Origin: Echinostoma caproni
Lineage: Eukaryota > Platyhelminthes > Trematoda > Plagiorchiida > Echinostomatidae
Assembly (NCBI GenBank): GCA_900618425.1
Contig: UZAN01039713.1
Location: 32,399 to 96,398 of the forward strand
Direction of reading: 5' to 3'
DNA: 64,000 bases
A program made the position numbers and the translations under genes. Below the pieces are notes generated by a model. The model had not been told where the DNA came from. It worked only from the letters and a program-made list of their open reading frames with translations, and made no database searches. Shown here piece by piece: positions 1 to 10,364 of the stretch (position 1 is the stretch's first letter; each line of letters begins with the position of its first letter).

Positions 1-3000
1 TACCTCTTATTCAGATCACCTTTTTATCATCGTTTCCAGATCATTGCCTAGTCCCACCTTGAGTAATCACTTGGACATACTTGAAGCACTTTGATGAACA
101 CGTTGAATTGTGTTATTCTATAATCCTCAGTACTAGTGACTTTATTCAAATGCGGCATGATGTCTCAACAACCTACAGCGTTACTCCTGTCCCATTCCTT
201 GCTCCCCTAACCCCTTGAAGAAACGTTTGATCTTTAGACAGCATGGTACATTTTGGTGATATGTTGGCATGAGTACATCTGTTTCACGCATATATTTATA
301 ACCTGTGCCCCCTGGCGATGTAATTGATTATTACTCATTCCGCATCGGTTCTTATGTCACATTTTCTATAGCGACCTGTCCGTTTCTCCTCAGACTCTGG
401 TTTGATCCGTTTTGTTATGCTTCAATACATATCCTGTATTCCTTATTCCACTAAGACGTATCTATACATGCATTACTGTCGATGTACATGCACTGGCTGA
501 CGATGATTGGTCCGTTTACATCTTTGAATCCGCTGTTCCCTTTGGTGTTCTCGATTTCTGGTCCGATGACTCCTAGTGAGTTGCTTTGCGCGATGTCTCG
601 TTCCATTCTGTGCAGCTTCTGATCCAGATTTTCCATAACTGGAGTACTGCACCGGATAGACGTCCAGTTATAGAATGACACATTGAATACCAAACTTGTG
701 TTCCATTTACCTGAACTTGAGGTTCGTTCTGCGAGCGTCACTCAAGCACTCAATCAGGTAGAATCGGAGGCATTTGTCTTCCGCAATAAAAAACACTGTT
801 ACACTAGTGTCAGATCCTCGTGTTCAGATAACGGAACAGTATTTACTTTTCCCGTTTCTACTATTACGCTATCTTCGGAATTATTATTGTTTTTTTTCTT
901 GAGATTATTTTGGGTTATATTATTCTCTTACTGTACTCGCACGGTTCAATTCACACTTGCATCATGAGTGTTTCAACGTATGAAAAGTGCAACCCTAACC
1001 GAGGACCGTCACGTGATATCTTTTGTTCTTCAAATGGGTTAGAATTTTATGCTATTTCTTCGCGCCCAAACTCAAATAATCCTGAAACTGTCACGTGGTT
1101 GGACCGAACTGATAAAGCGGTTCTCAGTGATTGAGAATACCCCGTTGAATATATTACTGGGCTATTCTTCCATTCAACTATTTCAGCACCGTTCACTGAG
1201 ATTTTTAATATAATTGTGCCATTCGAATAAGGGTTTCGCAGCTCCACGGTAACATTTCACAGTTTGATAGTGTTTTTGGCTTACGTGACCATCACTTGTT
1301 TTCAAGAAATAGGCTGAATACAGCATTCGTCTGAAAATGTTCAACGTAAGGCTTTTGTTCACTAGATGGCGACAGAACATGAAGCCAGAAAAAACAATCT
1401 TTCATCAAGAGTTCTGCCTATCTTACCTGTGAACAAAAGAAACACTCAAAGACAGATGTTTGATGGTCGGTTTGCGACTTTTAAGACCACTAACTTGAAA
1501 ACAACAGTGATCTATACATCCACAGAATAACCGTGCTAGGAGACACGTTCTAAAAGTAAACTACATCGGGGCAATCAGATTTGCTCGAATAAAGAAAAAA
1601 CAGCAAATTCCTGAAAACGATGAAAGCAACCATGTGGATATTATGTTCGTCTTACCGGGGGTGCTGTGAGATCAGATAGCCGAATCGTATCCGAATTGGA
1701 TTCATGCATATTCTGATTTGTGACGAACAGTTCATCTTCCAGTTCTAGGGACAGCGTAGAATGATCAAATGTGGTTTTGCCTGAGTTGAGCCGGAGTGGG
1801 TGTGGTTGGAGAGTAAATTGCACAAAATGCATGCGGTTTAGATAATTGATTTCAAAAAGTAGCATCCGCTAGATAAATTCACAAACCGGACACATGATAG
1901 TTTTGTCACCTTCAAATTCTTGCATATGTTTTCAGGTTTTCATAAAAGACGATTTCATAAAGACCGGAAACTTTTATTCATACAAAAATGATAAATACAG
2001 AACCGTTAAGTAAAGGTGAAATGTAGAATAACTTTATCGTCTAACATTAGTATTTGAGTTCGACGAATGCTCGGTAATACGTGAATAGTAATATGCTTTT
2101 GGTAATATCGGAATCCTATCTAAAGTATAATAATGAAAGGTGAACATATTACGCTCCTCATGAACTGAGTTGATTATATTCTGATCGCTATAACCGTACC
2201 TTGGAATGCAATTCTGGTTTTCTCTCTAGATTGAGGTAATGTTTTCATATTGTAACTCAGGCAGTCATACGGTTTTAACCACTGATTCTCCCGGGGGAAT
2301 GCACCAAAAAGCTGATATTTATCCATCTGCCTGTGGTGTATTTTCAAGTGAATGATATTTAGGAAAGTAAACAAAGAACAAATTCTTCACGAGACGCTTT
2401 TTGGGTACCGATCACAAATTGTTTTTCATGTTTATCTGGGTAATGATGTTGCGCTATTGATCATTCTAAATTTATGGGGCTGCGTTCAAACATCGTCCTG
2501 CTAAAGACTATTTCTTTTTTGAAAATGACATTCATCGTGATTACAGTATCTCGTGGCGCCTGGGCCAATCTTTGATTCCATGTTTTCATTCATCAACTTA
2601 TACTGATTCTAAAATAACCGGGCATCCGGTTTCCCGGAAGGCGATTCCAATCAACTTATGACATTCACTGTTGTTGTGTGTGCGTCAATGTTCCCAACGC
2701 AATTTCCCAGATTGCACGATTCTATCCGTCAATCCACTCCTTTAGCGGAACCGATTTTGCTTCTGGAGTTTTCTAATCAAATGAGTATTTGAGCTGCAGT
2801 GGAATGCAGAACAAAATGAAAGTACAATCAAGTTCAATATATATTTATTTAAGAACGGGCTCCGAAACAAAGCACCCAATCAGTAGCCTACTGAAGGAGT
2901 TTTAAAATGAGAGAATTAGCGCAAAGGGTGCAGCTGATTCCATGTGTCGACGACAAAACCAGATTCGGGATAATGAGAAAAAAACTAGATAAGTGAAGTT

Positions 3001-3156
3001 TGAAGAAAATAGCTTGATTTTCGAGCGTACAGGAGCAGCTTTCGCGAGATGCCCAGCAATCATAAACGGCTCTTCACTCGTAGGAGATCGATAATGCAAT
3101 AATGTATAAGGGATATACATCTAAGTTCACGCATTAAAAGCCTTAGTGTTGCGCAG
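1..3156. other. Tract without a supportable gene
   Basis: Every reading frame is broken at short intervals and no repeat family or conserved protein was recognised. The only structured candidate is a minus-strand exon-like island at 1427-1535, listed separately. A second minus-strand stretch near 711-800 has a usable donor (CAG before GTAAAT) and an open frame, but no good acceptor, so it is not called. Confidence 0.5.
1427..1535 (-). CDS. Candidate internal exon, minus strand, unknown product
   Basis: On the minus strand this 109-nt island has the acceptor-like end GTGTCTCCTAG and the near-consensus donor CACAG|GTAAGATAGG. Only one frame stays open. It reads 35 codons beginning RLFCGCIDHCC and ending LSVSFVH, with two bases carried in and two carried out. 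The peptide is cysteine-rich at its start. I do not recognise a family, and no phase-compatible neighbour was found on this strand. The tract before the donor (TTTCTTTTGTTCACAG) also looks like an acceptor, so the island could instead be an intron end. Chance resemblance is quite possible. Confidence 0.25.
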
Positions 3157-3244
3157 TTTCGTGAAAGATCGCAATTCCTTTCAATATTTCTACTTTACTG
3201 TGATTCATCATGCATGCTTCGCAAAGATTGGACCGGTATGTCTC
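3157..3244 (+). CDS. Candidate exon of a long-intron gene, unknown product
   Basis: The acceptor-like TTAGTGTTGCGCAG is followed by 29 open codons and the donor CTC|GTAAGTATT. The peptide begins FRERSQFLSIFLLYC and ends RKDWTGMS, leaving one base for the next codon. The next good plus-strand island (3950) needs exactly one carried base, which supports pairing the two. A hydrophobic stretch (FLSIFLLYC) is visible. No family was recognised. This is the most upstream island I could place in the chain, and nothing identifies it as a first exon because there is no start codon at its head. Confidence 0.3.
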
Positions 3245-3949
3245 GTAAGTATTCACTGCGACTCCCGAATTACCGGTATGACTGTTTTGCCTGACAATCG
3301 ACATGAGCTGATGTGACTGAAATTAGTGTATCAAATATCAAAAATATAACAGTCCTTTTCGTTCCAAAAAGAAAAGTGGATCATGATATCACTTTATACA
3401 AATGACTGAGTTACTGCAAATCACACAAAATTGATTGAGTCATGAAAAGCCGCATATATGTTTGGAAGTTGATTTGTGGTAAACATGGCAAATCGAATCC
3501 CGAGCGGTCGATCAAAGCTTCTAGTAAAATGTTGTTCAGTTGATTGTTAATTTGCCCAATATGCGGTTCAGTATATCATCAATTATTCCAGTCAGTTTGA
3601 TTACAAAAGCACTACGAACAACTAAATTGACGATTTCGGGTTATCAAACCAGATAACTGACCTCAAGCAACCCGTTACTACCAGATCCATGGTCTAACCT
3701 GTCTATTTAAAAAACAAAATACCATTTCAACTATGAGTTATATCCCTTCTCAAGTGAGCAAACACCTGCTCCGTTTGTGTCAACCTTGAACAGCTCCGTG
3801 TACAGCTTAACAAATAAATCCGGCAACCAACAACAAAAAACATTTACAACTCTGGCAAATAATTGGATCACGATAACCTATTGTGTGTTGCTATTATTCA
3901 GAGACAAGTCTACGGTACGATTCTGATATGTTGAATATTTTATCCTTAG

Positions 3950-4036
3950 TAAACCGACGAAAACCAATCGGATATGGTTGTGTTCTGTCAAGTCCATGTC
4001 GAGATATGGATAACATTAAATTAATATTAAACAGAG
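3950..4036 (+). CDS. Candidate exon, phase-compatible with 3157-3244
   Basis: The strong acceptor TGAATATTTTATCCTTAG is followed by an 87-nt island ending at the donor AGAG|GTAAAC. Two of the three frames stop. The open one takes in one carried base and gives 28 codons starting NRRKPIGYGCVLSSPC and ending NIKLILNR, with one base carried out. The required input phase equals the output of 3157-3244, and the output suits the island at 4746. It does not suit the nearer island at 4144, which is why I leave that one out of the chain. Function unknown. Confidence 0.3.
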
Positions 4037-4143
4037 GTAAACTTTTGTCAAGTTAATCAAATGGCCTGAAAGTCATAAAACTCTGCTGAAAACTGTATCT
4101 CACGAAATAAATGTTTCAGTCATTTGATTCGTATCTAATCTAG

Positions 4144-4432
4144 AGTAATTACTTCAACAACAATGAATTCCGGATAGTCTACAAGGACCGTGTTATTTGT
4201 TGGTACCTCGTCACGGGTTCGTTCTCTCCCAAAACATTTAAATCGCCGGTTCCGGATAGTGCTCAGGTCATCCCTTACCAATACGGAAATCCTTTCTACA
4301 ATGAATTTCACCAAATGTGAGCATTTTCCCCACTTTTACTCGGAGATGAGCTTCAATTTGGAGGACCTTACCAATCCAATACCAGAATTTTGTGTTCTGA
4401 AAGCCGGTCTTCTTTTCTCGAAATGCCATTGA
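4144..4432 (+). CDS. Candidate exon pair with a 34-nt mini-intron, unknown product
   Basis: The acceptor-like TCGTATCTAATCTAG is followed by 57 open codons (beginning SNYFNNNEFRIVYKD, with RVICWYLVTGSF further in) up to the donor AAAT|GTGAGC at 4317. A 34-nt interval rich in pyrimidines ends in GATGAG at 4350. Resuming at 4351 continues the frame for 27 codons (FNLEDLTNPIPEF onward) to a TGA ending at 4432. Introns of about 30-40 nt are known in flatworms, which makes this reading interesting. The phases do not match those of 3950-4036, so this is either a separate gene end, an alternative exon or chance. Confidence 0.22.
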
Positions 4433-4745
4433 ACTGAGCAAATTAACCAAGATGGACTCTCCTCGTATTGCCTACCAGACCTTTGATAAAGTGCTTGGCT
4501 TTCTTTGAATCCGTCACTGGAATAGCTTTCTAAGAATGTGAGCTGCATAATACTTTAAAATGTGGTTTCAACTATGCATTTCAAAGTCTCAAGTGAAACG
4601 TGTTTCTAGGCTGCACACATTTTCAGGCGTAAATGTGCGAACGAATACGAAAAAATTAATTTGGTTCCTCAATTTGAACCATCCATAAAACCCTCAACAA
4701 CACTGCGAATATGTGCGTACATTTGCCTATAATCTTGAATTTTAG

Positions 4746-4979
4746 GTTCGTTTTTCCGAAGCGATTTGCCACAAATTGTTGGTCAAGTCATGTATCAGAG
4801 AGTTGTGCATCCCTGTGGTACGTGGTCTAGGCTCCTCACACGGCAGTTCGCGATACGATGCTTGCGGAGTGATACAAATGCAGGACGCATTGCCGATGAC
4901 GTTGAAGACAATTATGACATATATGTTTTGTGTGTTTTTATCCGTTCCATTTTGTTTGACCCACCATCGCTTTACCAAA
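4746..4979 (+). CDS. Candidate exon, 234 nt, unknown product
   Basis: The acceptor CTTGAATTTTAG is followed by a GC-richer island ending at the donor CCAAA|GTAGGT. In the frame that takes in one base it gives 77 codons, starting SFFRSDLPQIVGQVMYQ, with RIADDVEDNYDIYVLCVF in the second half, ending FDPPSLYQ, and one base carried out. A second frame is also fully open, so phase alone does not choose between them. I prefer the first because it joins both neighbours (4036 and 5427). It is one of the longest candidate host exons in the window. No domain was recognised; the end is hydrophobic. Confidence 0.35.
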
Positions 4980-5426
4980 GTAGGTGATTATTTAGCCCTG
5001 TTTTTAAGCAAAATAATGGGGTATAGTGAACTTGGACAGCACAACCAGTCATGTTTGGTGAAGCGTTGTTGGAAGTAAAAGCATGTGCACTATTTGGATG
5101 AATTTAGTTCAATTGTCTTATTCTATTGAATAAATAAAACATCATAGCGAATGTCACTGAGATGAAAGACACCTGCAAAACTTACATAAATGAATCAAAA
5201 CGAAACGTTTGTTGACTAAGCGATGGAAGACTATCACCATTTTGCCCACATTTTCGCCACCTAGATTCCAAACAAACCAGCAGGATTCAATGATTCATTC
5301 ATAATTGAGGAACACAAATTCAAAAGCGATGGGTTGCGAATTTCATACAAACCAAGTAAAACAAATTAGTGCAGAGAACAAGAAACTCCACTGAGCTGTT
5401 TTGCCAATTACACCATTCATTTTAAG

Positions 5427-5466
5427 GCGGGAAAAGGGACGCATGTTTGTCGAAAATTGAACTAAC
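5427..5466 (+). CDS. Candidate 40-nt exon
   Basis: The acceptor CACCATTCATTTTAAG and donor CTAAC|GTAAGTAAC flank 40 nt. Only the frame taking in one base is open: 12 codons, GKRDACLSKIEL, leaving two bases. Input and output phases agree with 4746-4979 and 9922-10024. The island is short, so an open frame is weak evidence and the call rests mainly on the splice signals. Confidence 0.25.
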
Positions 5467-5716
5467 GTAAGTAACGCACTAGGTTTGAAAGCCAAACGCT
5501 GTTAGGATTCGTGCAGTTGTGGCGACTGATGCAACATTCGTAGTAGTATGCTGAGGTCTGCCTAATTGGTTAAAAGCAACCAAAAACGTACACTGGTAAT
5601 TTCCTCATCCACGAACCAATTCCTGTTGTGTTGAGCACACGGCTACGCTCAGCCCCCACAAACAAACAAGCAACCCACAGCCGATGGTAATATCTAACCC
5701 CAAACTCAACGTGATC

Positions 5717-5728
5717 GATTGGCCAATC
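5717..5728. promoter_or_regulatory. Perfect 12-bp palindrome containing overlapping CCAAT boxes
   Basis: GATTGGCCAATC reads the same on both strands and presents a CCAAT box in each direction. NF-Y binds CCAAT in animal promoters. It lies about 460 bp upstream of the TATA-like element at 6187, so a promoter role is possible but unproven. Confidence 0.2.
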
Positions 5729-6186
5729 CATTTATTTTTCTGACTAAACAAAAGACTGACGCTGTCTCTCCCTTTCTTTCCGTTTGCTCAAACAAATTTA
5801 GTCATAATAACTGGGGGAGTAAAACGTCGAATGATAGCTATATACCGTCCAGATTGAATTTAAAATGATCTCGAGCAGAGGAGCAGGTTATAAAATTCAT
5901 TTTTTTAAGTACTGATAATTGGTGGAGATAAAGCCACATAGTAGTGTTTTTCACAAAACACTGCTGGTTTTCACAAAACAGTCATGCAATGCATTGAATA
6001 ACAATTGATATATCACACTGAACCTTGACCGGTCGTGTAACGAGATTCTGTTGCCCGAAGGTGGTATCGCACAACCAGAGGTTTGTTTATTACTGTTCAT
6101 ATGGTTTATTAAAATGGGTTTGTACCATTATTCTGTTAATGGTTTTACGTAATGCACCTTACACTATTTAGCACTTGGTGTTTAAT

Positions 6187-6196
6187 CTATAAATAG
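6187..6196 (+). promoter_or_regulatory. TATA-box-like element
   Basis: CTATAAATAG is an excellent match to the metazoan TATA consensus. It lies 46 bp upstream of the ATG at 6242, so transcription starting about 30 bp downstream would give a leader of roughly 25 nt. In AT-rich DNA such matches arise by chance; the spacing to an ATG and a GC-richer reading frame is what makes it worth noting. Confidence 0.25.
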
Positions 6197-6241
6197 CCCC
6201 ATGTTAATTGCTCAATAAAGGCAAAATTTCCGAACTCGAAG

Positions 6242-6499
6242 ATGTTAAGTCCTCGTCACAGACAAAAAACTGTAGAGCAAATCTGCTTTGGTTTTTGGAA
6301 CACATATTTGTGGACGTTCATGCGACGGGGTCCACCCAAAAATGGAGTGAAATCATTCGGTTCCGTTAAACCAGACGGGCGTTTCTCACAACACAAAATG
6401 CCTCAGGCAGGTTCGCATCACGAAATGCATTTGTGGGAGAGTTTTGTCCAGGGTGGAGCGGGTAAACCGTATCCATGGAGAACTTCTTTCAGTCACTAG
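6242..6499 (+). CDS. Candidate small ORF or first exon downstream of a TATA box
   Basis: An ATG opens 85 codons in a block that is GC-richer than its surroundings. The peptide begins MLSPRHRQKTVEQICFGFW, contains GVKSFGSVKPDGRF, and ends with an aromatic tail (KPYPWRTSFSH). There is no signal peptide or membrane segment. A potential donor (GCGG|GTAAAC) near codon 73 would allow it to be a first exon. No family was recognised. The island lies between two plus-strand exon candidates of another model, so at most one of these interpretations of the local transcription unit need be right. Confidence 0.25.
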   Translation: MLSPRHRQKTVEQICFGFWNTYLWTFMRRGPPKNGVKSFGSVKPDGRFSQHKMPQAGSHHEMHLWESFVQGGAGKPYPWRTSFSH

Positions 6500-6581
6500 T
6501 ATTCTACTCAACGAACGACTCAGTTTCCATGTGATTATTCCCATAGATTGAGGGTTAAATCAGAATCAACATAAATGGACC

Positions 6582-6600
6582 CAGGTCATCAGATGACCTG
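6582..6600. repeat. Perfect inverted repeat, 9-bp arms, 1-nt centre
   Basis: CAGGTCATC and GATGACCTG flank a single A, making a 19-bp near-palindrome on both strands. The core GATGACC recurs in the hairpin at 10334-10355. Function unknown; it could be a protein-binding dyad. Confidence 0.4.
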
Positions 6601-7670
6601 AGGCTAATGCTCTCAGTTCATCGATGTACATGAAGTGTGAACAACGCAACTGATGCGAATACTCCATGGCATGGATGAATGTGGTCAGCAATGGGAAGTT
6701 ACGGCAAGTTTTAACTTATGAGGCAAAAACCTGTTAACGGCATTCATGCAGAAAACTGTGGTAATCTATAGACAACTGTCGTTAACCAGTATCTATTTTA
6801 TTCTCATGAGAAAGAACTCATTATAATTAAATCTTTATAGACAAACCACGTGTTTACCAAATGTTTGGGTTGCTTCTTCAAGAACGACCTATTGCAAAGT
6901 TGTTACTGGTTGTACTCCTCGTTTTACGCCATAAAACTGGCGGTTGACCTCCAATGAATAACAGTCGCCTTTAAAATCAATCAATCCTTTTTCTGTCAAC
7001 AGACTTGTCCTCATTTCAATGCTAAATTTCATTAAACATTTGTGTGGTTTCCGCAGTGAAGGCATCACTACCCCATAAAACATTAGAGCTGAGTAATCTA
7101 ACGAAGCTTTCGGACATTTGGTTACGCATTTGAGATGGCACATCATTTACCGATTCACCAGTAGTCAGTCACCGCATTTTAGGGTTTTGTTCCAAGTGCT
7201 AATCTGCATGACAAGCTCGTTCAAAAAGTGACCTTACAAACTTTGTTCACAAGAAATCAGACAACCTCGAACCGGTTGGAAATGAACCATTCACAAAGCT
7301 ATGACATGTCGTTGCTGTCGTCAATACATGAACATAAAATCACCAGCCATACATCCATTAAAAATCTTATCAACTCACCATTTCTCCATCCCATGCTATC
7401 GTTTACGATAAAGGTAAGCTTCGATTCACATCGATACAGTCATGTATCAGCTGAGTAAAGCTCCTCAGTATCATATTGGCTTTATGTCACGTGATACAGC
7501 GTGTTTGCCAATTTCTTTTTTTCATGCAAGTGAATTGTCTATCGCTTGGTTGTTTTTCTTCTTTCACTTCATCCAGTTGATGCGAATGCTGATTATGGTT
7601 TTGCAAAAGAAAAATCCGAATGGTAGTTTCAATGTCAAAATATCGTACGTCTTAGTATGTATGCGTGTGC

Positions 7671-7693
7671 TTGTTTGTTTGTTTGTTTGTTTG
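7671..7693 (+). repeat. (TTTG)n microsatellite
   Basis: About five and a half units of a TTGT/TTTG tetranucleotide. It sits in a T/G-rich stretch shortly upstream of the exon-like island at 7804. Confidence 0.85.
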
Positions 7694-7803
7694 CGCTTGT
7701 ACGGCTGTCGTGCTCAACTACACGTTCGTACCACACATTACGTGAATGTAACAGGTGCTGTACAAACACACACACGTGTTTCCATACATCGTTCTCACAC
7801 TAG

Positions 7804-7952
7804 CGTCACCAAACGCAACCCGGGATGCGGTACGACTGGACAGGCATGAGGACAGAGTGGATGAAAAAGCAGGCCAGCTATACGGCCAGCCATTGGTGTT
7901 CACCAATGGGCCGTGTGAAATGTATCGATTTACTCAACCTATCATTGGAGAG
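7804..7952 (+). CDS. Candidate exon, unknown product
   Basis: The strong acceptor TACATCGTTCTCACACTAG is followed by 149 nt of GC-rich sequence and the donor GAGAG|GTACAC. The frame taking in one base is open for 49 codons (beginning SPNATRDAVRLDRHEDRV, ending RFTQPIIGE) and exits in phase 0. A second frame is also open from an ATG at 7848 (about 48 codons to a TGA at 7990). Composition is clearly coding-like (Asp/Glu/Arg-rich, then aromatic). The phase does not fit the plus-strand chain proposed elsewhere, so it may belong to another transcript or an old element. Confidence 0.3.
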
Positions 7953-8514
7953 GTACACGCGATTGGAGGCTGTCGGCCAGTTCTCTGACTAACCAATCAG
8001 TATTAACTATGGGAAACATNGCAAAATAACAACGTCCAAAATGGACAACAACAATCACAGCCCAAAACTATTCTCCGAATAAATAGTGAAGGAGTTACAC
8101 TGGCATCATTCGTGTATACAAATTTAACAGTGAAAGTATTAGGAAGTTTTAAGAGGTTAATCTGACCCTCACAATGTGTTTTAAATTCTCGTATTGATGC
8201 CGAATAGCGTTTGAAAGCACCATTCCCGTACTGATGTCTTGATGAGAAATACTAAACATCTTCTGCACATATCGACACGACTTATACAAACTTTAAAAAA
8301 TACAGGTGCTCTCAGAATTTGCAACAAACCAGGATTGAAACCATACATCAAGTTTATAGGGATGTTATTCAATGACTCGATAGATCGCATGAAGACCGAA
8401 TACTGACTTAAGTCGCGGAATTTCACCATAATGTTTAATCTTCTCAATCACTGAATTAAAACAAATGAGAAAATAAACACAATTTTGCATTTCGCTTACA
8501 TAATAACGGTTCGA

Positions 8515-8672
8515 AAAATTGATCGGAATGTGTGTCTCTGTGTCTTTCACTTCCTTCAGGAAGCGGGGCCGCGGCCAAACAAAAGCTACCTGGGAAGACG
8601 GGCGTTGGTAGGGCGGTTCGAACCCGGGACTAGTTGGTGACCTAACCACTTGGCCTCCACGGATCCAATGGT
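8515..8672 (-). repeat. tRNA-derived SINE-like element
   Basis: On the minus strand there is an A-box-like GGCCAAGTGGTTA (8643-8655), then 18 nt, then a canonical B box GGTTCGAACC (8615-8624), followed by a GC-rich body (GGCCGCGGCCCC) and an AAGACACAGAGACACACA tail. Order and box consensus fit an RNA polymerase III promoter of a tRNA-derived SINE. The box spacing is shorter than in many tRNA genes, and no cloverleaf or discrete tRNA ends are present, so it is not a tRNA gene. Confidence 0.6.
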
Positions 8673-9921
8673 CTATAAGGTTGTTTATTGTCAAGACTGA
8701 ATTCCGATTCCACTGCCAGCAATCTGAATAGGGACGAGTCACAACCAGTGCTGTGTGACGGTCATCACTAAGATTTCCATCGCGTTCAAGTGCATACATC
8801 TCGTAAGGAATTAACGATCTCCCAAGGGGTGAAACCTACACCCAAGATCATCAACTGTGTCCGTTGCTGAGAAAAGAAACCTGAATGGTCTATTCCGAAC
8901 ATTCTAATTCCGTTGGTTTCTTGTTCTTGATTTACGGAGAGATGTAAGTGAACGTGGTTGCATTGTGTCACAAGAAATTGAAAATGGACTACCCATTATT
9001 ACGCAATCATGTGTTGGGATGTGGCTTCTTTAACTTCAAAATAGATGGTTTTATTACACAAAATATTTGTTATTCTAGGTTTTGATGAGGGCTAACAAGC
9101 AAAATAACTACCAAAAGAAATATAATCACATTGAAAGCCAGCTGCTCTATGAGGGAGAACATTGGTGAAAAGGGAATTGCTTAATATTGAATGCATCTTA
9201 TGCCAGGTTATTATTAATTTTTCTAAGTATTTTGACGTTCAAATGAATGATTTGAATAATGAGGTTTTCGAAGCTCACGGATGGTATTCCCGACGTCCAT
9301 TGCCCATCAAGTGACTTTGTGATAAGCCGATATCTGCAAACATGAAATCAGTCTGAGAGGAGCAGCGGACTTACAAACTTAGGACAAGTCTGGAATTCGT
9401 GGCACGTCCGTCCCCTTTGGCTTGAGTTTTCCGTACTAAGTTTCATTTATGCAGCCGTGCGATAACAGTCTGTTATATTGCAGCCATAAGATTTTCAGTC
9501 AGTTATTTGTCATCTGGTCTCTCCTCTAATCAAAATTTCCTGTGGGTTTGGTTTATGTAGATAAGGTTGGGCAAGATCACGGTACCCGACCTTTGTTCTG
9601 GCTTAAGCTTTCGACAATCTAGCATAAGATTCAGTTTCGGTATTGCCCTGTAGCGTTTGGGAGCAAGGCAGTAGGGTTGTTAAAGTAGTGTAGCATGATA
9701 AAACTAAGGAGCCGCCCGGAATTTTCTGATGATTGTGGAAGTTTTCGAATTGAAATTGCTGGAATCTGAATATTCATTCCCACTGACTGAAGGATCTTTT
9801 GTGTTTTTGCAAATGGAGTGCATGTGAGGTTTATTTTATTCCCAGATGATTACATAAATGAATGCTTTCGCGGAGACTGGCCGAGTAAATTTTCTCAAGT
9901 ACTTCCTATTTCCTTTTCCAG

Positions 9922-10024
9922 AATTCATCTGGATAGCTCTTTAAATATGAATCTGCACACCGAACCGAGTTCTCGTAGAGAAGCAGCAAATCGTTGTTGG
10001 GGTTCAACGGACCTGTTTGTTAGG
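9922..10024 (+). CDS. Candidate exon with the best splice signals in the window
   Basis: The pyrimidine-rich acceptor CTTCCTATTTCCTTTTCCAG and the near-perfect donor TTAGG|GTGAGTAAG bound a 103-nt island with GC well above background. Two frames stop early. The open one takes in two carried bases and gives 34 codons beginning IHLDSSLNMNLHTEPSS and ending NRCWGSTDLFVR, leaving in phase 0. The input phase fits 5427-5466 and the output fits 18560-18631. An ATG at 9812 followed by a GTGAGG donor could alternatively act as a first exon in the same phase. Product not recognised. Confidence 0.45.
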
Positions 10025-10333
10025 GTGAGTAAGGCCTCAATTTTGGATGCTATGGTTTGTGTTAGATTTGCTGTACTTATTAGTTAATTCTGTATCACGC
10101 GCGACTTCGAATATTGACGTGAATATTTAACCAGAATGTGCACAATCATTGTAAAGTGAAGTATTTCATTGACTTGTACAGTTTGATACTCAGCATTTTT
10201 AAATGTATGCTCTTCGAGTAGGAACTAATAGCCCATATGTTTTGCCTCTGTTGTCGTGTTTTGTTACCCTCCATAGGTTTAGATGGCATCGTTTAGAAAA
10301 AATGGCTACCTTAGTAAAAATGACGTCAAATTC

Positions 10334-10355
10334 TGATGACCTCTTCGGGTCATCA
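10334..10355 (+). other. Perfect 8-bp hairpin just before a polyadenylation-type signal
   Basis: TGATGACC and GGTCATCA are exact complements separated by the loop TCTTCG. AATAAA follows at 10359-10364. A strong acceptor (TTGTTACCCTCCATAG) ends at 10276; entering the next bases in phase 0 gives one codon and a stop. A short terminal exon with this hairpin in its 3' UTR is therefore possible. The CTGATGA at the base invites comparison with a hammerhead ribozyme, but those bases pair into the stem, so that is rejected. Confidence 0.4.
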
Positions 10356-10364
10356 AGAAATAAA

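Noticed and set aside
7282..7413. ATG-started 44-codon stretch ending LSFTIK at a GTAAGC donor, resembling a homeobox-gene EH1 motif
   Set aside because: The motif is incomplete at the border, no homeodomain or second exon was seen, and short matches of this sort arise by chance.
8600..8660. True tRNA gene on the minus strand
   Set aside because: Only the A and B boxes are clear; acceptor and anticodon arms do not fold, and a SINE-type body follows.
8365..8799. 144-codon minus-strand frame
   Set aside because: Its central part is a reading of the SINE at 8515-8672; the flanks are low-information sequence.
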